Under the pieces are notes generated by a model. It was not told the DNA's origin. It did no database searches and saw only the letters and a program-made list of their open reading frames with translations. From Taibaiella lutea (GTDB lineage: Bacteria > Bacteroidota > Bacteroidia > Chitinophagales > Chitinophagaceae): DNA of 64,000 bases. The stretch lies in the NCBI RefSeq assembly GCF_008629695.1, contig NZ_VWSH01000001.1:895990-959989 (forward strand), written 5' to 3'. Positions 7,888-17,506 of this stretch are shown in pieces (the first letter of the stretch is position 1; every line of letters begins with the position of its first letter). The position numbers and the translations under genes are program-made.

Positions 7888-10800
7888 ATGAGAAAAAAAG
7901 CATTGCTATCTGTTATGCTGCTCTGCGTTGCAGCTTTGCAGGGAAATGCCCAGCAAACGCTGAAAGGCGGCGCACCGGATACCAAACTTGCGCCGGGCCT
8001 GAGCGGCGACGGCAACCAGGGCAGTATTTACAGCCCCGACCTGTTTAACGGCACGGCGAATGTTTCGGTACCCATCTATTCCTACGGGGACAAGGGTATT
8101 TCATTGAGCTATAATACCGCCGGGGTAAAGGTGGATGAGCTAAGCGGTTCCGTGGGCCTGCACTGGAGCCTGAATGCGGGCGGCAGCATTACCCGTGTGA
8201 TGAAGGATGTACCGGATGAAATCAATACTTATGACAGCTTGATACATACTACCGGAACCGGCAACGTGGGAGACTACAGCGTAGGCGTCAAGGGTAGATG
8301 GGCCCGGTATTTCGGCACCAATCCTTCTGACCCCAATGCTTATTTTCTGGATGGGGAAAGATATATGGATGACGAAAGCGACGATTTTATTTTTTCGGTG
8401 GGAGGGCTTTCCTTCACTTTTAATATCGGCCAGGACGGTTTTGTCTTTACCAACCCGCATACGAATATCAAAATAGACATACTGGTCAATGATGTCCCAG
8501 TAACTCATATGCCGCTTTCCAGCAACAACAACACGCTGAGCTTCAGGGTAAGGGATGCACAGGGAAACTGGTACTATTTTGTAAAGGGCGATGTAAGCTA
8601 TAAGCATTATAACTCCACTTATGGCTCTGCAGAGCTTCAATACACCTCCCGCTGGGTGGTAAGTAAGATAGTTCAGAATAACGGCCTGGAAATTAATTAC
8701 CTGTACAATGACACGCCCCTTTTTAACACCTCTACCAGCACTGCTCTCTACAATGCTTTTACGTCGGCAGAGCGCAGCGGTGTTGCACCTGTGACCGGAG
8801 CAAGCATTGTGCAGTCCAATACGCAGTATGTAAGCACCAAACAGATTGCTTCCATCAGCTACCCGGACAATACAACCGCCACTTTTACTTACCGGAGCGG
8901 CAGCCGCTGCGATGATCCTACAGGCGGGGCTTCCAATCCTGTACTGGAGCAGATAGAGGTGGCTCAGGTCGGTGCAGGGGTCCGTTATATCATGGACCAA
9001 GGCTATTCTCTTTCTACCAAGGACGGCCAGAATATACCGATGGAGATTGCGCTGGGTTCCTGTTATGATGTCAATACTACGGGCGACGATGATTACCGCT
9101 ACCACAGGCTTATCTTGAAAGGCGTGCTTATTGCCGGTATAGGCAGCAGTGTAACAGAGCCTTATTATACTTTCGGTTATAAGCAACTGCGGTTGCCGCC
9201 AAGGTTCAGCGGCTCGCAGGATTATTACGGTTATTATAACGGCAAGGCGGTAAGCCAGAACGCCGGTATGCTCAGCATCCCTTCGCATTCGCCTAAATAC
9301 GGTAACGGCGGCGCTTACGGTGTGGACAGGAACGATGACTTTGCTTTTGCTATGGCGGGCAACCTGATTTCCGTAAAGAATGCCTCCGGCGGCCTGACGG
9401 AATTTACTTATGAAGGCCATTCGCTCTCGAACGTAACTTCGGATGCGGGCATTACATTACCGACTGATGCTTATTTTTTCGGCGCAACGACCAATGACGG
9501 CGTAAGGCTCCAATCAGTAAAAATGTCCGACCCGCATTATCCGGGCGTTTATACCCGTCAGGATTACACGTACGATCAGGGCCAAAGGTTTATGCCGGGC
9601 GGCTATTTCGATTATCCTTACCGCAACGGCGGCAGCAATACGCTGTTCAACAACAGTTTTGTTTCCCCGCATCAGTTTGTAAACGGTTCCAACCACGGCT
9701 ATACTACGGTAACTGTTGAAACAAAGAACCAGTCCGGCACATCGCTTTCCAAGCGGGAGATAATCTTTCAGAATATTTCAAGAACGGGAGGGACTTCCTA
9801 TTATAAAACGGGCAGCAAAAATTATTTCCAGTATCCGTTTACCGACAAGCAATATATAAAGAATTGGGAAATAGGCCTGCCGCTGGTTGTCACCGAATAT
9901 GACCAGTACGGCAATATCCTTTCCGTTACCAACAATGCTTATAATTCAGAGACGGACGATACTTCCGCCACCGGTAAAATCGGAAACCTGAAGATACTTG
10001 CCACCACAGATGCAAGCGGCTCCAACCCTGCAATAGTGGACAGCGAAAGCTACCGGCCCTTTACCGGCATCTCAAAGCTGATAAGCACCACAACGCAGAA
10101 ATACATCAACGGGACAACTTTTATAACCGACCAGGTGACTTATAATTATGACGAACGCAATAACCCCATCAGCACCACCACGACCAATAGCCGGGGCGAG
10201 AAATTCATGCTAAAAAATATTTACAACTATGCTGTAAGCGGTCCCGGCGTAACAGACGGGGCACAACCCGGCACACTCTATGATATGACGGCTGCGGGAC
10301 TGGAACTTAAAGTGGGCATGGAACGCTGGAAGCTGAACACTATAGGGCAGATGGATAAGCTTTTCGATGCGAGCATTACCTGCTTCCAATACCAGAGCGA
10401 CAAAATCAATACCAAAAAGCTTTTTACGTTACGTTCAAAGGACCCTATCAGCTTTACCGGTTATACAGGCATCAGCATTGTTTCGAGTGCGAACCGATAT
10501 AGCAAAATACTGGCAGCCTATAATACCACATCGCCTGTAGGAAGTTTCCAGCAGATGAGCGAGGTGCTGCAATATGATGCCAAAGGCAATCCTGTAGAAA
10601 CAAAAATATCGGATCAGGCAATCTACAAATCCATGATATGGGATCCGGTAACCGGTGCTAAGGTAGCGGATGTAAGCAATGGACGGCTTAAAGACATAGG
10701 CTTTACCAGCTTTGAAAGTAATGCCGCCTCCACCGGTAACAGCAATGTCACCAACGGAAGATTTTCCTATAATGAATGGGGACTGCAAAACACAGCCGGT

Positions 10801-11262
10801 GCCATCAGTGGCAAGACGGTGTACAAACTGATAGCCCCGGGCTTTACCGCCAACAATGTAATTACTTCACCAACGCTTACTGCCGGCGTAACTTATATCC
10901 TGACTTTCTGGACAAAGGATTTTACGCCAACTATTTCCGGAGCGGGGCTTAGCAATATTGCATATACCAGTATCCATACGCTGAACAGCTGGACCCAATG
11001 GATGGCAACATTTACGCCTACGGCAAACGGCAGCCTTCAGCTTACTACTACGCAGCCATTGTATATAGATGAAATAAGGCTGTTCCCCAAAGGTTCACAG
11101 ATGAGCAATGCCGTTTATGCACCGATGGCAGGCGCCACGTCAACCACGGATGCACAGGGGCGCATTACGTATTACCTGTATGATGCGCTTGGCAGGCAGA
11201 CGGCGGTAAAGGATCAGGATGGCAATGTCATTTCAAAACAGGAACGCCATTTAGCACAATAG
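7888..11262 (+). CDS. Secreted YD-repeat/Rhs-type partner protein
   Basis: A 1124-residue protein with a signal peptide (residues 1-22, ending GNAQ). The N-terminal half resembles the SpvB/Rhs N-terminal fold (SPDLFNGTANVSVPIYSYG, then ISLSYNTAGVKVDELSGSVG and LHWSLNAGGSITRVMKD). YD-type repeats follow. Near residues 960-1075 lies a beta-sandwich, carbohydrate-binding-like segment (TYILTFWTKDF, LYIDEIRLFPKGS). The protein ends on a YD repeat (YYLYDALGRQTAVKDQDGNV) with no toxin tip. It lies 96 bp upstream of the full Rhs protein, with which it probably forms a pair. Such tandem YD proteins are common in Bacteroidota; I infer that this one contributes to the shell or delivery of its neighbour. 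It is GC-richer than the array downstream. Confidence 0.75.
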   Translation: MRKKALLSVMLLCVAALQGNAQQTLKGGAPDTKLAPGLSGDGNQGSIYSPDLFNGTANVSVPIYSYGDKGISLSYNTAGVKVDELSGSVGLHWSLNAGGSITRVMKDVPDEINTYDSLIHTTGTGNVGDYSVGVKGRWARYFGTNPSDPNAYFLDGERYMDDESDDFIFSVGGLSFTFNIGQDGFVFTNPHTNIKIDILVNDVPVTHMPLSSNNNTLSFRVRDAQGNWYYFVKGDVSYKHYNSTYGSAELQYTSRWVVSKIVQNNGLEINYLYNDTPLFNTSTSTALYNAFTSAERSGVAPVTGASIVQSNTQYVSTKQIASISYPDNTTATFTYRSGSRCDDPTGGASNPVLEQIEVAQVGAGVRYIMDQGYSLSTKDGQNIPMEIALGSCYDVNTTGDDDYRYHRLILKGVLIAGIGSSVTEPYYTFGYKQLRLPPRFSGSQDYYGYYNGKAVSQNAGMLSIPSHSPKYGNGGAYGVDRNDDFAFAMAGNLISVKNASGGLTEFTYEGHSLSNVTSDAGITLPTDAYFFGATTNDGVRLQSVKMSDPHYPGVYTRQDYTYDQGQRFMPGGYFDYPYRNGGSNTLFNNSFVSPHQFVNGSNHGYTTVTVETKNQSGTSLSKREIIFQNISRTGGTSYYKTGSKNYFQYPFTDKQYIKNWEIGLPLVVTEYDQYGNILSVTNNAYNSETDDTSATGKIGNLKILATTDASGSNPAIVDSESYRPFTGISKLISTTTQKYINGTTFITDQVTYNYDERNNPISTTTTNSRGEKFMLKNIYNYAVSGPGVTDGAQPGTLYDMTAAGLELKVGMERWKLNTIGQMDKLFDASITCFQYQSDKINTKKLFTLRSKDPISFTGYTGISIVSSANRYSKILAAYNTTSPVGSFQQMSEVLQYDAKGNPVETKISDQAIYKSMIWDPVTGAKVADVSNGRLKDIGFTSFESNAASTGNSNVTNGRFSYNEWGLQNTAGAISGKTVYKLIAPGFTANNVITSPTLTAGVTYILTFWTKDFTPTISGAGLSNIAYTSIHTLNSWTQWMATFTPTANGSLQLTTTQPLYIDEIRLFPKGSQMSNAVYAPMAGATSTTDAQGRITYYLYDALGRQTAVKDQDGNVISKQERHLAQ

Positions 11263-11273
11263 ATCTTTTCATT

Positions 11274-11314
11274 GCTCAGGTGTCCCACACCTCAAAGGTG
11301 TGGGACACCTGAGC
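11274..11314. repeat. TGTCCCACAC palindrome, copy 3
   Basis: A perfect 19-bp inverted repeat (GCTCAGGTGTCCCACACCT and its complement) around CAA. It is the largest copy of this family and lies between the two Rhs genes. It could act as a terminator or processing hairpin between them, but no T-run follows. Confidence 0.75.
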
Positions 11315-11358
11315 GGGATGAACGGAATTGTATTAGAAACAACTTAAAAATCACCTTT

Positions 11359-14300
11359 ATGCGTTTAAAGCATTTATATATAATATTGCCGCTTTTATGT
11401 GCTGCGGGGGCAGGCAGGGCACAGACCAACAAGCCTATCCTGAGCCAGACAAGCCCTGCAGGCTCGGCAAGCAATGCATCCACACCGGCAGAGGTCAATA
11501 CTACCGGAGACATCAGCTATATCAGGAGCTATGTGCCTTTGATACCGATAACCGATACGGCAGATGTCAACACCGGCAACCAGCCGGGCCTTATCAGGCA
11601 ACAAACGGCTTACCTCGACGGTTTTATGCGTCCTTATCAGACAGTTACCCGTAACGCAGCGAATGTAAACGGGCAGGCAAGACACTTGGTGAATATTGCC
11701 TATAATTATCCCGCAGGGGAGCAAAGGAGCTACCTGCCCTATGCAGCGGGCAGCAGCGGGGTCCAAAGCAATGCCTTCCAGGCGCAGCAAACTTATTACA
11801 GCGGCCTATACCCGAATGAGGGTTATACGGGTTTCTCCAAAACAAAGAACACTTCGGATGCCGGCCAGTATTCGGTGACGGATTATGCGCCGGGCAAAAG
11901 CCAGGTAGGCCAGGACCGCGGAACGGTGCTGCAAAATATAAGCAATGCCGCCAATGAGATACTGATATGGGACTGGGACGAAGGCTCGGGCATGCCTGTG
12001 GCATCGGGTTATTACGCCGCGAAGCAGCTTTTCGGCAAGCAGATGACAGGGCCCTTTGAAGGCGCCGCTTATACTGCAACACAAAGCAAGACCTATACGG
12101 ACAAGGATGGCAGGCTTATCCTTAAGATGGAAGCCGCTGATTACACCCTCATACCACCGTCCACTTATGTATCGGTATATAATTACACCTATTATGTTTA
12201 TGACGCAAAGGGCAACCTTCGCTGCACCATTACACCCAAGGCTTTCAAGTATTACCAGGACAACAGCGGTGCACTCAGTACGGATGTGGTGAAGAATCTT
12301 TGCTTCCTGTACCAATATGACGACAAGGGAAGGCTGACAGTTGCACAGAAGCCCGGCGAGGACGGTTTTACTTATATGGTGTATGATGCCAAAGACAGGC
12401 CGGTGATGCGCCAGACGCCTAATGAAAGGCTTGAAAATAAATGGGAAGTTACTTTTTATGATGTGCTGAACAGGGTAAAGGCCAGTTCTGTATTTGCTGA
12501 TAATGCCAATGCTTTCAACAGGGACCAGTGGCAGGGCGAACTGGATGGCGCTGCTGTAAACGGAGCAACAGGCGGTACGATACCTTACTATATCGGCACC
12601 GCTGCAGGCGAGGCGGAATACCCGGACGATAACATCAGCGACAATACAATGATGGCCTATACTTACTACGATGATTACAATACGGTTGACCCCAGCGGCA
12701 GTGAATGGGACAACCTGAACAACCAGCTTAATTTTACGGAAATGGTATCGTCTCCGGGCTCGGAAATGCCCGAACGCAGCATGAATGTGTATGGTGCGGT
12801 TACCGGCAGCATGGTGCGTATATTGCCTGCACCGGATGCGGATGCTTCTAAAACAGGGGACTGGCGCAAATCGGTTATATTTTACGACAGCAAGGGCAGG
12901 GCTACCTATAGCGGCAGCTCGGACCTGTATCAGGGCAATGTGATACATTTTAACCTAAGCGGCACGCAGTATGATTTTGCAAACAGGATGCTGCTGAACA
13001 AACATGCATGGTACAATGCCAACAGCGCAGATGCAGTGCAGGGGCATACCGAACTGACGAAATATACTTATGACGGTACCAGCGGCGCATTGCTTGACAC
13101 CAAGCACCAGGTGGACGGCGGCACCTGGAATGCCATCAATACTTTTACTTACGACGATCTGGGCCGCGTGAAGCGCAAATCGCTGGGCGGCGGCGGCGAG
13201 GTGCAGGACATGGGCTACAATATACGCGGCCAGCTGACGGGCATCAACGGCACCTATGCCGAGACTGGCAACAAGGAAAACTACAGCCGCACTTTCGGCG
13301 AATCCATCAAATATGACTACGGCTTTGATAAAAACAGGATTGACGGCAAGATGGCCGGTATGATATGGAGGGGCAGCGATGCGGACCAGATGCTTGCCTA
13401 TGGCTATGAATATACCCGCAACCAATTGCTGCAGTCGGCCGACTTCAATTACATTAAAAATAGCAACTGGATAAAAAATGACATGGACTACAGTGTCAGC
13501 GGGTTGAAATACGATGAAAACGGCAATATAACGGACATGGCCCAAAGGGGTACCAAACCGGTAGACGGGCCTGTAAATATGGACATACTGCACTATACCT
13601 ATCAGCAGAACAGCAACCGCTTAAATGACGTGGTTGATAACGGCGGCGTGGCGGACTATGGGGCGGGCGACTTTCAGGACAACCCTGCGGAAAAAGATTA
13701 TACCTATGACCCTAACGGCAACCTTACCACGGATGCCAACAAAGGTATCAGCCAGACCATCAGCTATACGTTTTTTAACAAGCCTGTAAATATAACAACG
13801 GGTAACGGCAATACTTTTGCCTACAGTTATGATGCGGCGGGCGGCAAGGTGCAGGAAATACTGGCCGACCAGCAGACGGGCACCGTTGTTACGGATTATA
13901 TCGGCAATGCGGTGTATGAGAATGATTCACTTAAATACATACTGACAGCGGATGGACGCACCGTGTTTCAAACAGGTGTGGTGCTTCCTGTAAGGGAGGA
14001 GTTTTTTGTAAAAGACCACCTGGGCAATGTGCGCAGCACCATAAACGTAACAAGCTCGATGCCGAGGGACTACCTGGCGGATTATGAGATAGCCAGCGCC
14101 AACCTCGAAAACCTGATATTCGACAATATTGACGAATTGCGGGAAGTAAAGCCGGGCGGCGATGAAGACAACAGCATGGCGGCAAAGCTGAACGGGCGCG
14201 ATGCAGCCAAGTCGGTGGGCAGCGCGCTGCTGCTGCATGTAATGGCGGGCGACAGGGTAAACATGAAGGTGAACGACTATTATGATTATTACGACCCTGA

Positions 14301-15906
14301 GCATGACAGTACCATAAATGCCGATGATATGATAGCCAATGTGATAACTGCGCTTAGCGGTGGCTATAACGGTTTTGAGGGCGAGAACCATAATACGAAG
14401 CTGGTGGGCGATATCTTTAACGGCAGCAACAGCAGCTTCTATAACGAGATAGTGCAGTCGCAGACGGACCTCTCGAAGCCGAGGGCTTACCTGAACTATG
14501 TGATGTTTGACGAGCATATGAATATCGTATCGGGCTCCAGCGGGGCCTTCCAGGCGGAGCATGAGGGCGGCTGGGGGCTGATAGGCACCACGGAGGCGAT
14601 GGAGATGCCGGTGAACGGCTATATAGCGGTTTACCTGAGCAACAGGACGGTGCGGGATGTTTATTTTGACCGCCTGCAGGTGGAAGTGATAAAAGGTAAT
14701 CTTTTGCAGGAGAACCATTATTACCCGCATGGGCTGCCGATTAAAGGGCTGGGCAGTGATGACCGCGACCTGATGGCACAGCGTCGTAAATACCAGAGTA
14801 ATGAGTATATTCGCAGTGGGCTTGACTGGATGAGCTTTGGCGCAAGGCAGTACGACCCGCAGATAGGACGTTTCTTAAGCGTGGATCCTCTGGCGGCTTT
14901 TGGCGGACAGGACAGGTACAGCCCGTATGCGGCTATGGGTAACCAACCTGAAAGTGCAGTGGACCCGAATGGGTTACTACCTGATTATGGCCGCTTTGCA
15001 CAGTTTACGAAAGGCGGTGCAGGACTGGGACCGGATGGTAGTGGGATAGCATCAGAGAGTTGGTTGAACGGTGGCGGTGGCGCTATGAACATGGCAACTA
15101 TGTCGGGCATGGACCTTGATCCGCTAATGCTCTTTAATGCACAGCGTGCGTTTAATGTAATGGTAGCACAGATACAAGAGCGGGAACAGCAACAACAGGT
15201 CTATAGTACTATTAATGGAAATCTCAGTGCGGGTGGCATTAACTATAAAATTGAGAATGGGAAATGGGCCAAAGTATTTCCTGTCGGTTGTAATATTAGT
15301 TGGAAAAATCCATTTGAAGAAGGAAATTTGGATGGGACGATAGGCGGGAGAGATTCTGATAAGAAGAACGGAAGTAGCAGTAATAAATCTATTTCTTCTA
15401 TTGGTCTGACTGTAAGTAAATTTGTAGCGTATGATAATGGAGAATCTGGAGGAGTTATTATTGATTTAGGATATAAGGATCCAGGAACTGGATATTCAGA
15501 TTTTCAATGGGTTCAAACTATATGGACCGATAAAGCTGCAAAAGGGACAAATTCTCCGTATAATGATCCATATCCAGGTGATGATAATTTACCATTTTAT
15601 TATACCTCGTCAGAAATGAAGGCTCATACTAATAAGGATGGTTTTGATTTAACATTCCATGATAATCCCGTACGTGATTTTGGATATAAAGATGCCACTT
15701 GGAGGGGGGAACTTTCATTAGTAGGTAAGAAAGGAATGTTTTATTATCCTATAGTGACAATTTCCTATGGTTTTCAAATAACTAATGGGGAACTTTCTTC
15801 CATATCAGCACCTCAGATTATCACACCTTCTTCCTTTGGAGTTAATTCCTTTATGTATAGAATTTTAATCAAACCTCTTTCTATTTATAATTTTTTCAAA
15901 AACTAA
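11359..15906 (+). CDS. Rhs/DUF6443 polymorphic toxin with variable C-terminal tip
   Basis: The ATG at 11359 gives a signal peptide (MRLKHLYIILPLLCAAGAGR). The frame is open back to 11272, but that extension reads through the palindrome and is rejected. The 1515-residue protein has a DUF6443-type N-terminus (SYIRSYVPLIPITD, QTAYLDGFMRPYQTV), many YD repeats, and the Rhs core end at about residues 1155-1203 (FGARQYDPQIGRFLSVDPLA ... DPNG). The last ~310 residues form the variable tip, and their base composition drops sharply from about 15.2 kb. I do not recognise the tip; it ends in an aromatic-rich segment (WRGELSLVGKKGMFYYPIV). Rhs proteins form a cocoon-like shell around a toxic tip used against competitors. 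The gene starting 5 bp downstream is the likely cognate immunity protein. Confidence 0.85.
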   Translation: MRLKHLYIILPLLCAAGAGRAQTNKPILSQTSPAGSASNASTPAEVNTTGDISYIRSYVPLIPITDTADVNTGNQPGLIRQQTAYLDGFMRPYQTVTRNAANVNGQARHLVNIAYNYPAGEQRSYLPYAAGSSGVQSNAFQAQQTYYSGLYPNEGYTGFSKTKNTSDAGQYSVTDYAPGKSQVGQDRGTVLQNISNAANEILIWDWDEGSGMPVASGYYAAKQLFGKQMTGPFEGAAYTATQSKTYTDKDGRLILKMEAADYTLIPPSTYVSVYNYTYYVYDAKGNLRCTITPKAFKYYQDNSGALSTDVVKNLCFLYQYDDKGRLTVAQKPGEDGFTYMVYDAKDRPVMRQTPNERLENKWEVTFYDVLNRVKASSVFADNANAFNRDQWQGELDGAAVNGATGGTIPYYIGTAAGEAEYPDDNISDNTMMAYTYYDDYNTVDPSGSEWDNLNNQLNFTEMVSSPGSEMPERSMNVYGAVTGSMVRILPAPDADASKTGDWRKSVIFYDSKGRATYSGSSDLYQGNVIHFNLSGTQYDFANRMLLNKHAWYNANSADAVQGHTELTKYTYDGTSGALLDTKHQVDGGTWNAINTFTYDDLGRVKRKSLGGGGEVQDMGYNIRGQLTGINGTYAETGNKENYSRTFGESIKYDYGFDKNRIDGKMAGMIWRGSDADQMLAYGYEYTRNQLLQSADFNYIKNSNWIKNDMDYSVSGLKYDENGNITDMAQRGTKPVDGPVNMDILHYTYQQNSNRLNDVVDNGGVADYGAGDFQDNPAEKDYTYDPNGNLTTDANKGISQTISYTFFNKPVNITTGNGNTFAYSYDAAGGKVQEILADQQTGTVVTDYIGNAVYENDSLKYILTADGRTVFQTGVVLPVREEFFVKDHLGNVRSTINVTSSMPRDYLADYEIASANLENLIFDNIDELREVKPGGDEDNSMAAKLNGRDAAKSVGSALLLHVMAGDRVNMKVNDYYDYYDPEHDSTINADDMIANVITALSGGYNGFEGENHNTKLVGDIFNGSNSSFYNEIVQSQTDLSKPRAYLNYVMFDEHMNIVSGSSGAFQAEHEGGWGLIGTTEAMEMPVNGYIAVYLSNRTVRDVYFDRLQVEVIKGNLLQENHYYPHGLPIKGLGSDDRDLMAQRRKYQSNEYIRSGLDWMSFGARQYDPQIGRFLSVDPLAAFGGQDRYSPYAAMGNQPESAVDPNGLLPDYGRFAQFTKGGAGLGPDGSGIASESWLNGGGGAMNMATMSGMDLDPLMLFNAQRAFNVMVAQIQEREQQQQVYSTINGNLSAGGINYKIENGKWAKVFPVGCNISWKNPFEEGNLDGTIGGRDSDKKNGSSSNKSISSIGLTVSKFVAYDNGESGGVIIDLGYKDPGTGYSDFQWVQTIWTDKAAKGTNSPYNDPYPGDDNLPFYYTSSEMKAHTNKDGFDLTFHDNPVRDFGYKDATWRGELSLVGKKGMFYYPIVTISYGFQITNGELSSISAPQIITPSSFGVNSFMYRILIKPLSIYNFFKN

Positions 15907-15911
15907 TAATA

Positions 15912-16385
15912 ATGAAATATCTAGCATTCATACTAATTGTCTTTTTATCATGTAATAATATAAAAGGACAAGAAAATTGTTACAATGGAATAATTAAATT
16001 TGAATATGCGGGCACTAATAGTGATAAACCTATCCGTTCAATTTTTATTACTGCAAATAATAAATTAAAGGCAGAAAATACGGATAAAGTAGATATGATC
16101 TATGTGTCAAACAAAACCTATAAAATTGTCGACCTTTTTGTAAAATCGAAACAAACAACAATTAAAAAAACTCTAACATTAACAGAAAGAGAATCATTGG
16201 GATTACTTATAAGTATTGAAGAAGATAATAAAAATAAAAAATATTCCTTGTTAAATAGAGGGGATGCTGTTATGTATCTCAATGAACTCAAGAAAAAGTT
16301 ATTGATTGAAAATAGTCTGAATAAGCAGCAAGTTAACGCAATAATACAGAGTATAAATGTTTTTACTAAAAGGATAAATTGGTAA
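15912..16385 (+). CDS. Putative immunity lipoprotein for the Rhs tip
   Basis: A 157-residue protein starting 5 bp after the Rhs stop, with a signal peptide and lipobox-like end (LAFILIVFLSCNN). The C-terminal half (YLNELKKKLLIENS ... NAIIQSINVFTKRI) resembles the ends of the proteins at 24194-24670 (YINDLKKQIKA ... IFESILRITNYV) and 24844-25341 (YLEKFVSVL ... LINNLNVFISAI). These three therefore look like a paralogous family. Position directly after a toxin tip, small size, export signal and low GC all fit a periplasmic immunity protein; this is inference. Function against the tip is untested. Confidence 0.65.
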   Translation: MKYLAFILIVFLSCNNIKGQENCYNGIIKFEYAGTNSDKPIRSIFITANNKLKAENTDKVDMIYVSNKTYKIVDLFVKSKQTTIKKTLTLTERESLGLLISIEEDNKNKKYSLLNRGDAVMYLNELKKKLLIENSLNKQQVNAIIQSINVFTKRINW

Positions 16386-16520
16386 TCACTTAATAGTCAA
16401 AGTAATATTAAAATAATGGTTGTTATTGGTAACATCAAATTAGTAATAGCAAGCAGAATTAAAAAAATGCCTTTCTTTTAATTAAATTTAATTTTCTCAG
16501 TTGCGTTCAAGAAAGTATTA

Positions 16521-16679
16521 TGATTAAAAATCAATCAACGAGAAAAAAGTTGATGTAAAAGACAGGAATTATCCTGTCTTTTACATATTCAAGCCCAAAG
16601 AATGAATTATCGCCTTTGTCCATTATAGTGGAATGCTTCTATTTTTGATTGATATTTTATACTTTAGAGAATCAATAAA
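16521..16679 (+). repeat. Array module copy R1
   Basis: The blocks are TCAATCAAC/GTTGAT (hairpin), then AAAAGACAGG AATTAT CCTGTCTTTT (intrinsic terminator, 16557-16582), then the conserved core from TTTGTCCATTATAGTGGAAT at 16615 to CTTTAGAG. The core is followed by ATCAATAAATTGGTTTGGAA, a stretch also found after module R5. It ends the first immunity gene's transcript and leads into an orphan toxin tip. Confidence 0.85.
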
Positions 16680-17450
16680 TTGGTTTGGAAAAAGCGGGGT
16701 AGTACTAAGGGAACTCCCGGTGATATGTTTTCTGCCGGTTTTTCATCGTCCGGCATGTCTGCAGTAATGCTGAATACATTTTGGGATATTATTCCGCCAA
16801 TGATTAAGCAACAAGTACTTGCTGATTATGAAAGTTACGGAAGACAACAGCAAAGCAAACAGGCTGCGAATGTGGTAGGTAATAGATTCAGAGAACTTGT
16901 GGATGCAATACTAGCTGGCAACTTCAACTTGTATTTAACCCAAAACTCTGCAGCACATTATACCATTAATGGCACTGAAGCATCGGGAGGGAAAATAAAG
17001 TATGCACAGGCGGAATCATACCTTGGAATAAATGTTTATGAAAAACAATGGATGCAAGGAGGAATTACTTTACCTCCATTTGGTATAATTGTTGAAAAGT
17101 ATAATACAAACACAGCGCTTAAGCAGCATGAATATGGGCATAAATTAAATTACGACGAAAATGGTTTTACTAAATATTATAGGGACATTGCTATTCTAAG
17201 CTTATACAATACGTTTGAAAATAAATTGGATAAATGGTCTGGATCAAGTTTGTCAATTCCACATAAATATTATTTCTCTGAAACAGACGCCAATACGAGA
17301 GCACAAGAGTTCTTTGGGCCGACCGCACCAATTAATAACTGGCCTAATAATTCGCAAACCAGAGAAGCTGAATATCCCGTTGGAATAAGGGCAATGATGT
17401 ATGCAGGATGGGGTATTACGGTATTTTTGGGAATGAGCACAATACATTAA
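16680..17450 (+). CDS. Orphan Rhs C-terminal tip, metallopeptidase-like (5'-truncated)
   Basis: A 256-residue open frame with only a TTG start and no signal peptide or Rhs core. It resembles the metallopeptidase-like tips of Bacteroidota Rhs proteins. The zinc-binding HEYGH is at residues 150-154 (HExxH, with candidate third ligand E201 or D203 in FSETDANTRAQEFFG). The N-terminus has a tip-like segment (SAGFSSSGMSAVMLN). At its 5' edge the DNA also encodes INWFGKSG in another frame, which suggests that a frameshift or junction cut it from its core. I infer a displaced toxin domain that is probably no longer exported. The following lipoprotein would be its immunity partner. It may or may not be translated. 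Confidence 0.55.
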   Translation: MVWKKRGSTKGTPGDMFSAGFSSSGMSAVMLNTFWDIIPPMIKQQVLADYESYGRQQQSKQAANVVGNRFRELVDAILAGNFNLYLTQNSAAHYTINGTEASGGKIKYAQAESYLGINVYEKQWMQGGITLPPFGIIVEKYNTNTALKQHEYGHKLNYDENGFTKYYRDIAILSLYNTFENKLDKWSGSSLSIPHKYYFSETDANTRAQEFFGPTAPINNWPNNSQTREAEYPVGIRAMMYAGWGITVFLGMSTIH

Positions 17451-17506
17451 TATAATAATAAGCATCAATTTTATCAAAATAATTTATAATTAAAATCAGC
17501 TACATA

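Noticed and set aside
8140-9420. Long minus-strand frame of 426 codons opposite the first Rhs-type gene (also 11806-12948 and 13927-14730 opposite the second)
   Set aside because: They are antisense to clearly coding, GC-rich YD-repeat genes, have no recognisable domain, and their low-complexity hydrophobic and basic sequences are typical of antisense frames.
11272-11358. N-terminal extension of the second Rhs protein to 11272
   Set aside because: It would translate the palindrome and place about 29 residues before a perfect signal peptide starting at 11359.
16615-16670. Calling the module core a definite promoter
   Set aside because: TTG (in TTTGTCC) and CTTTTTTG are 21 bp apart, and TACTTTAG is one base off the consensus, but the TTG is lost in R5 and R7 and no pair fits both spacing and sequence well. 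It stays a possibility only.
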